A stretch of DNA of 64,000 nt from Chimaeribacter coloradensis (GCF_002858715.1 NZ_PJZH01000012.1:62001-126000); one strand, 5' to 3'; positions 26,640-36,766 are shown, counted from the stretch's first letter. The notes: generated by a model from the letters alone, not told the origin. Translations and numbers: made by a program.

Positions 26640-29260
26640 CGCCGCTGAGGCTGTTTTTAATGCCGCCGGTCAGGGCGGCGCTGCGTGCCCGTTACCAGGA
26701 TTACCGCCGCCACCGCGCCGGGGCGCTCGCCAGCGGGCTGATGACCTTCTGGGTGGCGCTGGCGTGGCTGGTGCTGCGGCTGGAGTCCCCGGCGTGGCAG
26801 CCGGTACGCGCCCACCCGCGCCACTGGTTCCCGCACATCGCCCCCCATAAGCCGCGGCTGCTGGATGGCCTGCGCTACCTGTTGCAGGCGGGCTGGCTGC
26901 TGCTGACCCTGCCGGGGCGGCAGGTGCGCACCCCGCGCGAACGGCGGCTGGTACCGGCCTACACCCGCTGGCGGCAGCGGATGCTGGCGCGCCTTAACCA
27001 GCTCCCGGCACAGATGGGGGCCGCCAGCCTGGCAAGAAAAGCCCAGCGGCGCATCGGGCGCATGCCGCCGTTGCTGCGGCGGGTGCTCTATGTCACCACC
27101 TGTGCGGTGGCGCTGGTGCTGGCGTGGTTCTGCATCTCCCAGCCGTTCGGCCTGTTCGCCCAGTTCACCTTCGTGCTGCTGCTGTGGGGGATTGCGATGC
27201 TGGTGCGCAATATCCCCGGCCGGTTGCCGACCCTGATGCTGATTGTGCTGTCGCTGACCGTCTCCTGCCGTTACCTCTGGTGGCGCTATACCCAGACGCT
27301 GAACTGGGATGACTCGCTGAGCCTGATCTTCGGCCTGACGCTGCTGGTGGCAGAAACCTACGCCTGGGTGGTGCTGGTGCTCGGCTATTTCCAGACCATC
27401 TGGCCGCTGAACCGCAAACCCGCGCCGATGCCGGAGGACATCAGCACCTGGCCGCATGTGGATGTGATGGTGCCGACCTATAACGAGGATCTCAGCGTGG
27501 TGCGCTCCACCCTCTATGCGGCACTGGGGATGGACTGGCCCAAAGAGAAGCTGGAGGTGTGGCTGCTGGATGACGGCAACCGCCCGGCGTTCCGCGCCTT
27601 TGCCGAGGAGATCGGCGTGCGCTATGTCGCCCGGCCGACCCACGAACACGCCAAGGCGGGGAACATCAATAACGCCCTGAAACAGGCCACCGGCGATCTG
27701 GTGGCGATCTTCGACTGTGACCACGTGCCGACGCGCTCCTTCCTGCAGATGACCGTGGGCTGGTTCTTCAAAGACAAGAAGCTCAGCATCGTACAGACGC
27801 CGCACCACTTTTTCTCGCCCGACCCGTTTGAGCGCAACCTCGGCCGCTTCCGCCAGGCACCCAATGAGGGGGCGCTGTTCTATGGGCTGGTACAGGATGG
27901 TAACGACCTCTGGGACGCCACCTTCTTCTGCGGCTCCTGTGCGGTGATCCGCCGTAATGTGCTTAATGAGATTGGCGGCATCGCGGTAGAGACGGTCACC
28001 GAGGATGCGCACACCTCGCTGCGGATGCACCGCCACGGTTACACCTCCGCCTATATCCGCATCCCGCAGGCGGCCGGGCTGGCCACCGAGAGCCTCTCGT
28101 CCCACATCCGGCAGCGCATCCGCTGGGCGCGCGGCATGGTGCAGATTTTCCGGCTCGACAACCCGCTGTTCGGCAAAGGGCTGAAGCTTTCGCAACGGCT
28201 CTGCTACGTCAACGCCATGATGCACTTCCTCGCCGGGGTGCCGCGGCTGATTTTCCTGCTGGCCCCGCTGGCGTTCCTGCTGTTCCACGCCTACATCATC
28301 TACGCCCCGGCGCTGGCGATTGTGCTCTATGTCTTCCCGCATATGGTGCATGCCAGCCTCACCAACTCACGTATCCAGGGTAAGTTCCGCCACTCGTTCT
28401 GGAGCGAGATCTACGAGACGGTGCTCGCCTGGTATATCGCCCGGCCCACCACCGTGGCGCTGTTCCGCCCGCATGGCGGGGTGTTTGACGTCACCGCCAA
28501 GGGCGGGCTGGTGGAGGAGTCCTATGTGGACTGGAAGATCTCCCAGCCTTACCGGGTGCTGATGCTGCTGAACCTGCTGGGGCTGATTTTTGCCTTCTGG
28601 CGTTTCGGCTGGGGGCTGCCGGATGAGCGCTTCACCGTGCTGGTGAGCGTCGGCTGGGTTATCTACAACATGATTATCCTCGGCGGTGCCACGGCGGTGG
28701 CCTTTGAGGCGAAACAGGTGCGGCAGGCGCACCGCGTCGAGATCACCTTGCCCGCCGCGCTGATGCGCCCGGACGGCCATATGTTCGCCTGTACGCTGCG
28801 TGACTACTCCGAAGGGGGCGTGGGCGTTGAGGTGGAGGATGCCGCCGAGCACTTCCGCGCCGGGGAGAGTGTGCAGCTGTTGCTGCGGCGCGGCGACCAG
28901 GAGTTCATCTTCCCCTGTGTGATTACCCGCCAGTTTGGTAACCGCCTGGGGATGCATACCGATAACCTCACCGTGCAGCAGCAGATCGACTTTGTGCAGT
29001 GCACCTTCGCCCGCGCCGATACCTGGGTGATCCAGGGCGACAGCTTCCCGGAAGACCGGCCGCTCGCCAGCCTGCGTGAAGTGATGGCGCTGGGTATCCG
29101 CGGCTATCTGCGGATGGCGGAACACCTGCCGGCGTTTATCCGCCCGGTGGTGCAACTCTTTACCTCTGTTTTCGCCGGGCTGCTGTCACTGGCCCCGCGC
29201 GGCGTATCCACCCTTCCTGTGGCGCATGGGGCGCCACTGGCAGCGAACCCACCAAGATGA
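26636..29260 (+). CDS. bcsA: Cellulose synthase catalytic subunit BcsA
   Basis: 874 aa (872 in E. coli). N-terminal extension and membrane helices, then the GT-2 domain with WLLDDGNRP, IFDCDHVP, the TED motif in VETVTEDAHTS and QRIRWARGM (QxxRW), followed by further helices. The C-terminal PilZ domain shows QVRQAHRVEI (the RxxxR switch) and DYSEGGVGVE (DxSxxG). It polymerises UDP-glucose and is activated by c-di-GMP. ATG 26636 overlaps the bcsQ stop, and its own stop overlaps bcsB. Confidence 0.97.
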   Translation: MTPLRLFLMPPVRAALRARYQDYRRHRAGALASGLMTFWVALAWLVLRLESPAWQPVRAHPRHWFPHIAPHKPRLLDGLRYLLQAGWLLLTLPGRQVRTPRERRLVPAYTRWRQRMLARLNQLPAQMGAASLARKAQRRIGRMPPLLRRVLYVTTCAVALVLAWFCISQPFGLFAQFTFVLLLWGIAMLVRNIPGRLPTLMLIVLSLTVSCRYLWWRYTQTLNWDDSLSLIFGLTLLVAETYAWVVLVLGYFQTIWPLNRKPAPMPEDISTWPHVDVMVPTYNEDLSVVRSTLYAALGMDWPKEKLEVWLLDDGNRPAFRAFAEEIGVRYVARPTHEHAKAGNINNALKQATGDLVAIFDCDHVPTRSFLQMTVGWFFKDKKLSIVQTPHHFFSPDPFERNLGRFRQAPNEGALFYGLVQDGNDLWDATFFCGSCAVIRRNVLNEIGGIAVETVTEDAHTSLRMHRHGYTSAYIRIPQAAGLATESLSSHIRQRIRWARGMVQIFRLDNPLFGKGLKLSQRLCYVNAMMHFLAGVPRLIFLLAPLAFLLFHAYIIYAPALAIVLYVFPHMVHASLTNSRIQGKFRHSFWSEIYETVLAWYIARPTTVALFRPHGGVFDVTAKGGLVEESYVDWKISQPYRVLMLLNLLGLIFAFWRFGWGLPDERFTVLVSVGWVIYNMIILGGATAVAFEAKQVRQAHRVEITLPAALMRPDGHMFACTLRDYSEGGVGVEVEDAAEHFRAGESVQLLLRRGDQEFIFPCVITRQFGNRLGMHTDNLTVQQQIDFVQCTFARADTWVIQGDSFPEDRPLASLREVMALGIRGYLRMAEHLPAFIRPVVQLFTSVFAGLLSLAPRGVSTLPVAHGAPLAANPPR

Positions 29261-31530
29261 TGACACCAATGATTAGACTATTGACCTGCTTTATTGCCGC
29301 CATGTTCAGCATGAATGCGATGGCCCAGCTCCCGGTGACACCGCTGACCGCACCGCCGGGGACCGCCACCCCGGAGACGCCGCCCGGCAGCCCCACCGCC
29401 CCGGTGCGTGATATGCACGTGGCCTTTCCCCAACTGGCACCGCCGCCCGGTACCTTTGTGCTGCGCGGCATCGCCCCTGAAGGGCAGATTGAGTTCGGCG
29501 TGCGCAGTGACGAGGTGGTGACGCAAGCCACCCTGAACCTCCAGTTTACGCCGTCGCCGTCGCTGATCCCGGTGGAGTCCCAGCTGAAGGTCTACCTGAA
29601 TGACCAGCTGATGGGGGTCACGGCCATCAGCGCCGAGCAGCTCGGGAAACCTAATCAGGTGCAGTTGCCGATCGACCCGCGCTATATCACCGACTTTAAC
29701 CGGCTGCGGCTGGTGTTTATCGGCCATTATCAGCATCTTTGTGAAAACCCGGCCAACAGCAGCCTGTGGGTGGACATCGGGAAAGGCAGCTCCCTGGATC
29801 TGCGTTACCAGAAACTGCCGGTGGATAACGATCTCTCCCATTTCCCGGAGCCGTTCTTCGACGCGCGTGATAACCAGCCGCTGACCCTGCCGATGGTGTT
29901 CGCCGGCCAGCCCGACCTGGGGATGCAGCAGGCCGCCGCGAAACTCGCCTCCTGGTTCGGTACCCAGGCGCAATGGCGCGGCCAGCACTTCCCGGTGCTC
30001 TATAACCAACTGCCCACACGCCATGCGGTGGTGTTCGCCACCAATGACCAACGGCCCGGCTTCCTGCGCGACCTGCCGCCGGTGAATGGGCCGACGGTAG
30101 AGATGATCTCCCACCCCGATAACCCCTATGTGAAGCTGCTGGTGGTGATGGGGCGTAACGATCAGGATCTGGTGCAGGCAGTCACCGGCATCGCCCAGGG
30201 GAATATCCTGTTCCGCGGGCCACAGGTGGCGGTGAACAAAGTCGAACAGCTTGCGCCGCGCCAGCCTTACGATGCGCCGTTCTGGGTGCGTACCGACCGG
30301 CCGATGACCTTCGGCGAGCTGAAAACCTACCCGGAACAGCTCCAGGCCGACGGGATCCAGCCTTACCCGATTGCGCTCAGCCTTAACCTGCCGCCGGATC
30401 TGTTCCTGATCCGCAGCTCCGGCATCACTATGCAGCTGAAATACCGCTATACGCCGCCGGAGCTGGCGAACACCTCGCGCCTCAGCGTGACCCTCAATAA
30501 CCAGTTTGTGCGCGCCTTCAGCCTGCAGCCCAGCACCCGCGACAGTACCCAGCTGCTGCGCCTGCCGCTGCTTGGCCTCTCGGACGACGGGCAGAAGCTC
30601 TCTATCCCGGCGCTGAAACTCGGGGCGCTGAACCAGATGCGCTTTGACTTCGAATATGCCTCGCTGCTCTCCAGCAGCCGTACCGACCGCTGCGAGACCT
30701 TTACCACGGTGAATAACCATGTGGTGATCGACGACAGCTCCACCATCGACTTCTCCGGCTACCGCCACTTTATGTCGATGCCGGATCTGCGCGCCTTTAT
30801 CAACGCCGGTTTCCCGTTCAGCCGTATGGCCGATCTTTCCGAGACGCTGGTGCTGGTGGCCCCGCAACCGCAGCCGGTACAGCTGACCGCGCTGCTTGAT
30901 GCCCTGGGGCGCATCGGTTCGCAGACCGGCTACCCGGCGCTGGGGGTGACCCTCAGCGATGACTGGGCGAAGGCCAAACAAACGGACGCCGATATTCTGA
31001 TGATTGGCACGCTGCCGACCGATCTGCGGGGCGATAAATCCCTGAGCCTGCTGATGGATGCAACCCAGAGTTCTGTCACCCAGCCGAGAAGGCAATCGCC
31101 GTTGCCGGACAGCAATACCCCGGCCGGTGACGCCCAGCCGACCAGCCGCACGACCATCACCGCCGCTGACCCGGTCGCGGCGCTGGTGGGGGTGCAGTCG
31201 CCTTACCATGAGCAGCGCAGCATCGTGGCGATTCTGGCGGATAACACCGCCGGGCAGGCGCTGATGAACGAGGCACTGCAGGACAGCGGTAAACGGGCGG
31301 CGATCAGCGGCTCGGTGGCGGTGGTGCGCGCCTCCGGCGTAAGCAGCCTGCGGGTGGGGGATGTCTACTTCGTCGGCCACCTGCCGTGGTGGGAGCAGGC
31401 GTGGAACCAGCTGGCGACCCATCCGGGCTGGCTGGCGGTGATGGCGGCCGTGCTGGTGGTGCTGGTGGCGTTGCTGCTGTGGCGCGCGCTGCGCCTGCTG
31501 AGCCGCCGTCGCGTGAACTCTGAGGAGTAA
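29257..31530 (+). CDS. bcsB: Periplasmic cellulose synthase subunit BcsB
   Basis: 757 aa (779 in E. coli). Signal peptide to ...NAMAQ, a Pro/Thr-rich linker, alternating carbohydrate-binding and flavodoxin-like domains, and one C-terminal transmembrane helix (WLAVMAAVLVVLVALLLW). 'HYQHLCENPANSSLWVDI' is a conserved BcsB stretch. It guides the glucan across the periplasm. ATG 29257 (overlapping bcsA) or ATG 29260 may initiate. bcsC follows after only two bases, with no bcsZ between. Confidence 0.95.
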   Translation: MMTPMIRLLTCFIAAMFSMNAMAQLPVTPLTAPPGTATPETPPGSPTAPVRDMHVAFPQLAPPPGTFVLRGIAPEGQIEFGVRSDEVVTQATLNLQFTPSPSLIPVESQLKVYLNDQLMGVTAISAEQLGKPNQVQLPIDPRYITDFNRLRLVFIGHYQHLCENPANSSLWVDIGKGSSLDLRYQKLPVDNDLSHFPEPFFDARDNQPLTLPMVFAGQPDLGMQQAAAKLASWFGTQAQWRGQHFPVLYNQLPTRHAVVFATNDQRPGFLRDLPPVNGPTVEMISHPDNPYVKLLVVMGRNDQDLVQAVTGIAQGNILFRGPQVAVNKVEQLAPRQPYDAPFWVRTDRPMTFGELKTYPEQLQADGIQPYPIALSLNLPPDLFLIRSSGITMQLKYRYTPPELANTSRLSVTLNNQFVRAFSLQPSTRDSTQLLRLPLLGLSDDGQKLSIPALKLGALNQMRFDFEYASLLSSSRTDRCETFTTVNNHVVIDDSSTIDFSGYRHFMSMPDLRAFINAGFPFSRMADLSETLVLVAPQPQPVQLTALLDALGRIGSQTGYPALGVTLSDDWAKAKQTDADILMIGTLPTDLRGDKSLSLLMDATQSSVTQPRRQSPLPDSNTPAGDAQPTSRTTITAADPVAALVGVQSPYHEQRSIVAILADNTAGQALMNEALQDSGKRAAISGSVAVVRASGVSSLRVGDVYFVGHLPWWEQAWNQLATHPGWLAVMAAVLVVLVALLLWRALRLLSRRRVNSEE

Positions 31531-31532
31531 CC

Positions 31533-34500
31533 ATGCGGACTTCTTTTTTGCGGCCCTGTCTGCCGCTGGCCCTGAGCCTGACGCTGATGCCGCTGGCGCA
31601 GGCGGTAGAGCAGGCGGTCACGCCGCCTGCGGCCGGGGCCGTCTCCCCGGAGGCCTGGTTGCTGGATCAGGTGCGGCTGGGTGAGGCGACCTTTCAGGAT
31701 GCGCTGGTGCAGCAGTCTTTGCACCGCCTGGAGCTGATGAGCCCCAATAACCCGCAGGTACTCGCCGCGCGCCTGCGGCTGGCGCTGCGCCAGGGCAATA
31801 TCCCCCAGGCGCAGCAGCAGCTCGCCAGATTGCAACAGCTGGCCCCGGATGCCGTTATCACGCGGCAGTCTGCGGTGCTGGTCGGGCTGACCCAGCCGGC
31901 ACAGCGCCAGCAGCTGCAACAGGCGCGGCTGCTGGCGACGGCGGGCAGGCTGGCGGAGGCGCGCGCCGCCTATGACGCCGCCTTCAACGGCCCGCCGCCG
32001 AGCACCGAGCTGGCGGTGGAGTACTGGCGACTGGTGGCGCGGCTGCCGCAACAGGCCCCGGCGGCGATCCGCGAACTCCAGACGCTCGACCGGCAGGCAC
32101 CGGGCAACAGCCAGTTGCGTATTGCGCTGGCGCAGTTGCTGTTCAGCCAGAATCAGGAGGCAGAGGGCTACGCGATGTTGCAGAAGGCGGCGCAGGATGC
32201 CAATGCGCGCGACGCCGCCGGTGACATCTGGCTGACGCGGGTGAAACAGATGACGGTGACCCCGCAAAGCCTGGCGGCGCTGGACCGCTATCTCACGGTG
32301 TTTGACAGCGGCCCGGCTGCCGAAGCCGGGCAGAAGGAGCGGGCGCGGCAACAGACGATGCTGGCTGACCCCAACTACCAGGCACGGCTGCGCGGGCTGG
32401 CGCAGATTGAGGCCGGGGGCGGCAAAGAGGCGATTGCCGCCCTGGAGCAGGCGCTGCGCGCCAGCCCCAACGACAGCGACCTGTTGGGCGCGCTCGGCAT
32501 GGCGTATGCGCGATCCGGCGACCGGGCGCGGGCAATCTCCTTGTTCGAGCAGGCGCAAAAAGTGGACACCAACGGCTTCGAGGGCAACCGCTGGGTCAGT
32601 CTGATTAATTCCAACCGCTACTGGCTGCTGATTGAGCAGGGCGACAAGGCGCTGAAGGCGAAAGATGTCGCCGCCGCCGAACGCGCCTACCAGCAGGCGG
32701 TACCGCTGGAGAAGGATGACCCCTACGCCACGCTGGGGCTGGGTGATGCCGCCGTGGCCCGTAATGACCCAACCGCGGCGGAGCGCTACTACCAGCAGGC
32801 GCGCCGCATCGACCCGGCCAACGAGGGGGCGGTGCGCGGGCTGGCCTCGCTTTATCAGCAGCAGTCCCCGGAGAAGGCGCTGGCGTTTATCAACGGCCTG
32901 CCCGCGGCCCAGCGCAAAGTGCTCGCAGAGACGCTCAACCGGCTCCAGGGCGATGTGCTGAGCGCCAAAGCGGACCAGCTCAACCAGCAGCAGAAGTGGC
33001 GCGAGGCAGCTGCTGCCTATGGCGAGGCGCGCCGTTACGCGCCGGACGACGTCTGGCTTGCCTACCGGCAGGCCGGGGCGCTGCGGCAGATCGGGCAGGG
33101 TGCTGCGGCAGACCGGCTGTTCCGCGATTTTATGGCGGCGCACCCGCCCGGCGAGCAGCAGAACTATGCGTACGCGCTCTACCTCTCCGGGCAGGATCAG
33201 GATGAGCAGGCGCTGGCGACCCTGAACCGGCTGCCGCGCGCCCAGTGGTCCCAGAACATGAAAGAACTTGAAGAGCGGCTGCGGCAGCAACAGGTGATGG
33301 ACCGCGCCCTCGCATTGCGCGCGGCCGGCAAGCGCGCCGAGGCGGAGGCGCTGTTACGCAGCCAGCCGCGCCGGACGGCCATCGATCTCACCCTGGCGGA
33401 CTGGGCGCTGGAAGAGGGCGACTACGCCGCCGCCCGCCGCGGCTACCAGGCGGTGCTCACTGCCGAGCCTGCCAGCCTCGACGCGCAACTGGGGCTGGCT
33501 GATGTGGCGGCCGCCCAAGGTGACACTGTCACGGCGCGCCGCCAGTTACAGCAACTGGAGAAGACGCCTGACAGCGCCTTAAGCCTTAACCAGCAGCGGC
33601 GCATCGCCGCCGCATGGCAGGCTGTGGGCGATCCACAGCGCGCCGCCCAACGGCTGGCCGCGATCAAACCGGCGGCACGGCAGGCGGGGCCGGGGCAGAC
33701 CACGGCGCTGATCTTCCGCGACAGCGCCCGGCTTGAGCAGCAGCAGGGCGCGTATGACCAGGCGCGGGAGGATTATGCGCAGGCGATGGTCGCGGGCGGC
33801 ATCACCCCCACGGTGCCGCAGGATAATGAGGAATACACCCGGCTGACGCGCAACCAGCCCACGGATGACTGGTTAAAACGCGGCATCCGCGCTGACGCGG
33901 CGGACGCCTACCGCCAGCAGGAGGTGACATTCACCCTCGACCATGACAACTCCATCTCCAGCGGTACGCCCGGCTACTCCGACTTCAGCGCCAACACCAC
34001 CATGGTGCAGGCCGATATGCCGCTGGCTGACGGCCGCGCCTTCCTGCGCAGTGACTATGTGCGGATTAACGCAGGCACCTTTGAGACCAGCAACGGCAGT
34101 TACAGCGAAGATTTCGGCACCTGTTCCAGCGTCGCCTGTACCACCGATAAAAGCCAGACCGCCAACGGCGTCAGCCTGGCCGCCGGGTGGCGTAACGACC
34201 GCTGGAATGCTGACATCGGCACCACGCCGATGGGCTTTGAGGTGGTTGACTGGGTCGGCGGTGTCAGTTACAGCGGGGACTGGCGGCAGATTGGCTGGAC
34301 GGCCACCGCTTCCCGCCGCCCGATCTCCAGCTCGCTGCTCTCCTACGCCGGCACCAAAGACCCGAATACCGGCACACGCTGGGGCGGGGTGCGCGCTACC
34401 GGTGTCAGCCTCAGCGGCAGTTACGATCAGGGCGGGGCGCACGGCGTCTGGAGTGACCTCAGCGCTCACCAGATCACCGGCAAAAACGTCGAGGACAACG

Positions 34501-35036
34501 AACGCGTGCGGCTGATGGCCGGTTACTACTACAAGCTGATCAACGAAGACAACCGCCGCGCCACCGTGGGCCTCAACAGCATGTGGTGGCATTACCAGAA
34601 AGACCTCAGCGGTTACTCGCTGGGCCAGGGCGGTTACTACAGCCCGCAGCACTATCTCTCGTTTGCGGTGCCGGTAAACTATCGCGAGCGTACGGAGAAC
34701 TGGTCATGGCAGCTCGGCGGTTCGGTCTCCTGGTCCCGCTCAGGTACCGCCGACCAGCGCCGCTACCCGCTCGGCGGGCTGGTTCCCACCTCGTATACCA
34801 ACCGGGATGATGTCAGCGAGGGCAGCAGCAGCAGCGGGTTTGGTTACACCTTGCAGGCGCTGCTTGAACGGCGGCTCACCAGCCACTGGACGCTGGGTGC
34901 CGGGGTCGATATCCAGCAGGCCGAGGATTACACCCCCAGCCATGTGCAGATCTATATCCGTTACTCCGCCGCCGGCTGGCAGGGCGATCTCGATCTCCCA
35001 CCGCAGCCGCTGACGCCGTATGCGGATTTTAAATAA
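31533..35036 (+). CDS. bcsC: Cellulose export outer-membrane protein BcsC
   Basis: 1167 aa (1157 in E. coli). Signal peptide ending at AQAVEQ, about 800 residues of TPR repeats (for example ALGMAYARSGDRARAISLFEQA and ATLGLGDAAVARNDPTAAERYYQQA), then a C-terminal beta-barrel (about 840-1167) finishing PYADFK. The TPRs hold the periplasmic channel; the barrel exports the glucan. A matS site (33520-33532) lies within the coding sequence. It is last gene of the operon, followed by a terminator. Confidence 0.95.
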   Translation: MRTSFLRPCLPLALSLTLMPLAQAVEQAVTPPAAGAVSPEAWLLDQVRLGEATFQDALVQQSLHRLELMSPNNPQVLAARLRLALRQGNIPQAQQQLARLQQLAPDAVITRQSAVLVGLTQPAQRQQLQQARLLATAGRLAEARAAYDAAFNGPPPSTELAVEYWRLVARLPQQAPAAIRELQTLDRQAPGNSQLRIALAQLLFSQNQEAEGYAMLQKAAQDANARDAAGDIWLTRVKQMTVTPQSLAALDRYLTVFDSGPAAEAGQKERARQQTMLADPNYQARLRGLAQIEAGGGKEAIAALEQALRASPNDSDLLGALGMAYARSGDRARAISLFEQAQKVDTNGFEGNRWVSLINSNRYWLLIEQGDKALKAKDVAAAERAYQQAVPLEKDDPYATLGLGDAAVARNDPTAAERYYQQARRIDPANEGAVRGLASLYQQQSPEKALAFINGLPAAQRKVLAETLNRLQGDVLSAKADQLNQQQKWREAAAAYGEARRYAPDDVWLAYRQAGALRQIGQGAAADRLFRDFMAAHPPGEQQNYAYALYLSGQDQDEQALATLNRLPRAQWSQNMKELEERLRQQQVMDRALALRAAGKRAEAEALLRSQPRRTAIDLTLADWALEEGDYAAARRGYQAVLTAEPASLDAQLGLADVAAAQGDTVTARRQLQQLEKTPDSALSLNQQRRIAAAWQAVGDPQRAAQRLAAIKPAARQAGPGQTTALIFRDSARLEQQQGAYDQAREDYAQAMVAGGITPTVPQDNEEYTRLTRNQPTDDWLKRGIRADAADAYRQQEVTFTLDHDNSISSGTPGYSDFSANTTMVQADMPLADGRAFLRSDYVRINAGTFETSNGSYSEDFGTCSSVACTTDKSQTANGVSLAAGWRNDRWNADIGTTPMGFEVVDWVGGVSYSGDWRQIGWTATASRRPISSSLLSYAGTKDPNTGTRWGGVRATGVSLSGSYDQGGAHGVWSDLSAHQITGKNVEDNERVRLMAGYYYKLINEDNRRATVGLNSMWWHYQKDLSGYSLGQGGYYSPQHYLSFAVPVNYRERTENWSWQLGGSVSWSRSGTADQRRYPLGGLVPTSYTNRDDVSEGSSSSGFGYTLQALLERRLTSHWTLGAGVDIQQAEDYTPSHVQIYIRYSAAGWQGDLDLPPQPLTPYADFK
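33520..33532. promoter_or_regulatory. matS (MatP-binding) site
   Basis: GTGACACTGTCAC matches the E. coli consensus GTGACRNYGTCAC at every constrained position. It lies inside bcsC, 3.2 kb left of dif. Confidence 0.85.
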
Positions 35037-35070
35037 CCCACGCCCGTTACATTAATCCCTATAAATGAAT

Positions 35071-35108
35071 AAAGCAGAACCGTTAACCCGGCTCTGCTTT
35101 ATTTTTTT
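35071..35108 (+). terminator. Rho-independent terminator of bcsRQABC
   Basis: AAAGCAGA...TCTGCTTT stem with an inner CCG/CGG pairing, followed by ATTTTTTT. It lies 35 bp after the bcsC stop. Confidence 0.85.
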
Positions 35109-35473
35109 GCGCGCGATAGAGGGTAGTGATCATTATCCATAGGCAGAGAGGAGGAGATTGTATGATGCGTGTTTCTTATCGCAGGGCAAAGGCGGGAGAA
35201 TATAGTTAATACCTTAAAGACATGGCTAAACGCGCAAGGGAAATATCGCTTCTTCATCTCTTTGCCTATTTTTCTGGTAGTTCGGCCGTAGTGCGGTAAT
35301 GGTCAGGCAGCTCTATGAGATGGCGATGTCAGCCATTGGGTCGTACAGGGTTATTGCCGTCATTTTTCTGTTTCTCTTCAGTAGCTAACGAAAATTCAAA
35401 CAACACCATTCTGGGATTTTCATTTATAATGAAAGGGTTATCTGTCTGGCCGACAGATGCGGTCACGCACCGA

Positions 35474-35496
35474 TTTTTAGTTACAACTTACAAGGC
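35474..35496 (-). promoter_or_regulatory. Tus-binding Ter site (TerJ-like)
   Basis: On the minus strand the core GTAAGTTGTAACTAA is present, identical to that stretch of E. coli TerJ and agreeing with the Ter consensus at the essential G6 and GTTGTAAC positions. Orientation: the blocking face points right, so forks entering from the left pass while forks leaving leftwards after crossing dif would be stopped. That is the arrangement expected left of dif. No tus gene is in the window. Confidence 0.75.
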
Positions 35497-35947
35497 ACTT
35501 CCAGCACTGATAACGTCGCTGGAAGCAAGGGGACCAAGAAACAACGTTATCGCGTTAAAAGCTAATCAGTAAAAAGAGGGCATGAGGGCGGCTATTATAA
35601 AGCCCAACCACCAAAAGAAAAAGCACAGGGCTAACTATAATAAGATAAACAGGAACGTCATCAGATAATTAAACAGGGAGAAGGCCGGGAATATAAAAAT
35701 CTCAGCTGTAAATTCGTCTGGGGATAATACATGCCAAATCTGTGTACCATTAATCACGGTATTGAACAGGGCAGAAAAGACACACTAATGCAGGCGATAA
35801 AGCCAGGCAGGACATCACCGGCGTAAACATAGATATTATTCCGTTTACCTGACACGCCAATACCTGTCAGCAGGCAGGACGCGTTATCCAGGCTGCTTGT
35901 GTAAGAGGTCGCAAAGCCGCCTTGTTTTCAGCAGATTTAACATTCCA

Positions 35948-35970
35948 TTATTCATTACAACATTCTGTTC
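35948..35970 (-). promoter_or_regulatory. Second, weaker Ter-like site (TerK/TerL-like)
   Basis: Minus-strand core AGAATGTTGTAATGAA keeps G6 and GTTGTAA but has T at the usual C17, as in the weak E. coli sites TerK and TerL (GTTGTAATGA). It has the same orientation as the site at 35474. Binding strength is probably low. Confidence 0.5.
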
Positions 35971-36057
35971 ACTTAAAACTTTAAAGGTGCCTTCGGCCAG
36001 CCTGAAACTTCTATATAAAAACGCATCCCTTTGTGAAAGCTAAACAGCGCAAAAAGC

Positions 36058-36065
36058 GGGCAGGG
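36058..36065 (+). promoter_or_regulatory. KOPS octamer, left arm
   Basis: GGGCAGGG (consensus GGGNAGGG) on the plus strand, pointing right toward dif 0.7 kb away. FtsK loads at KOPS and translocates in this direction. Confidence 0.7.
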
Positions 36066-36738
36066 TGCGCGTAAAACCGGCAGGATCGGGCATAATCCAG
36101 CCTGATCTTGCTGATTCGCGTAGAAATACACCGCCATACACCGCGTTTTCAGGGTGATTTATACGTAATCTGCTGGGGATTGGGTGCCGGGCTGTGCCAG
36201 ATTTCACGTAGCGCGATCAGTTTTCCGGTTGAGTATGTGCCTTTATGGCTTGGCCGGGGCATCGCGGTACCCACGTTCTGGTAAATCAGCATACCGGCGT
36301 AAGGTGGCTGGGATGCCTGATGGGATTGAGACCTGTGCCGTCGATAAACGGGCAGGCGGCGCAGAGGCAGGTGCACCGGGAATTGTCGCAGGATTGGTGT
36401 TCAGGGTGATGATCGTTTTAATAAGGCAATAAGGCAATAAGGCTATCGGGCCAATGTACCGGAACGGCACGCTGAACGAAGGTGCAGCGCGTAACCGGTA
36501 ATTAAGGGAAGAATTAATCTGGTGCCGGTCATCACTATGAATCGTAAACCCGATGCGGGAAAGCACCGGCATCTGAAGGCGACGCCGTTATCAGCAATCA
36601 GCAGTGCAAAAACGTCACGGCCAGGTGCCGGAAACCGGGCGGACAGAAACCGGGACCAGCCCAGGGGAAAACGACATTATGCAGGATAAGCCTATGATGA
36701 GTAAGGCCAAACCCCCAGGGCTGCCGGAACCTTACCTA

Positions 36739-36766
36739 GGTTCATATAATGTATATTATGTTAAAT
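36739..36766 (+). promoter_or_regulatory. dif: Chromosome dimer resolution site dif
   Basis: XerC-side arm GGTTCATATAA, central TGTATA, XerD-side arm TTATGTTAAAT. The centre and XerD arm are identical to E. coli dif, and the XerC arm differs at three positions, for 25 of 28 matches. XerC/XerD recombine here, activated by FtsK, to resolve chromosome dimers at division. Convergent KOPS on both sides and nearby matS and Ter sites support this being the chromosomal dif and not a plasmid or phage copy. No second dif-like core was found, so no intact dif-integrated phage is indicated. Confidence 0.95.

Larger units (their letters stand above)
35109..36738. other. Gene-poor terminus stretch with eroded sequence
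   Basis: About 1.6 kb, AT-richer than its surroundings, with no reading frame that has both a start signal and a recognisable product. The longest candidates (35315-35572 plus; 36149-36376 minus) lack ribosome sites and family resemblance. A stretch near 36200-36280 on the minus strand reads AGMLIYQNVGTAMPRPSHKG and could be a protein remnant I cannot identify. It holds two Ter-like sites and a KOPS octamer and adjoins dif. It looks like decaying accessory DNA. Confidence 0.6.

Noticed and set aside
35315-35572. 85-codon frame in the gene-poor terminus
   Set aside because: No ribosome site, no recognisable protein features, and it spans the Ter-like site.
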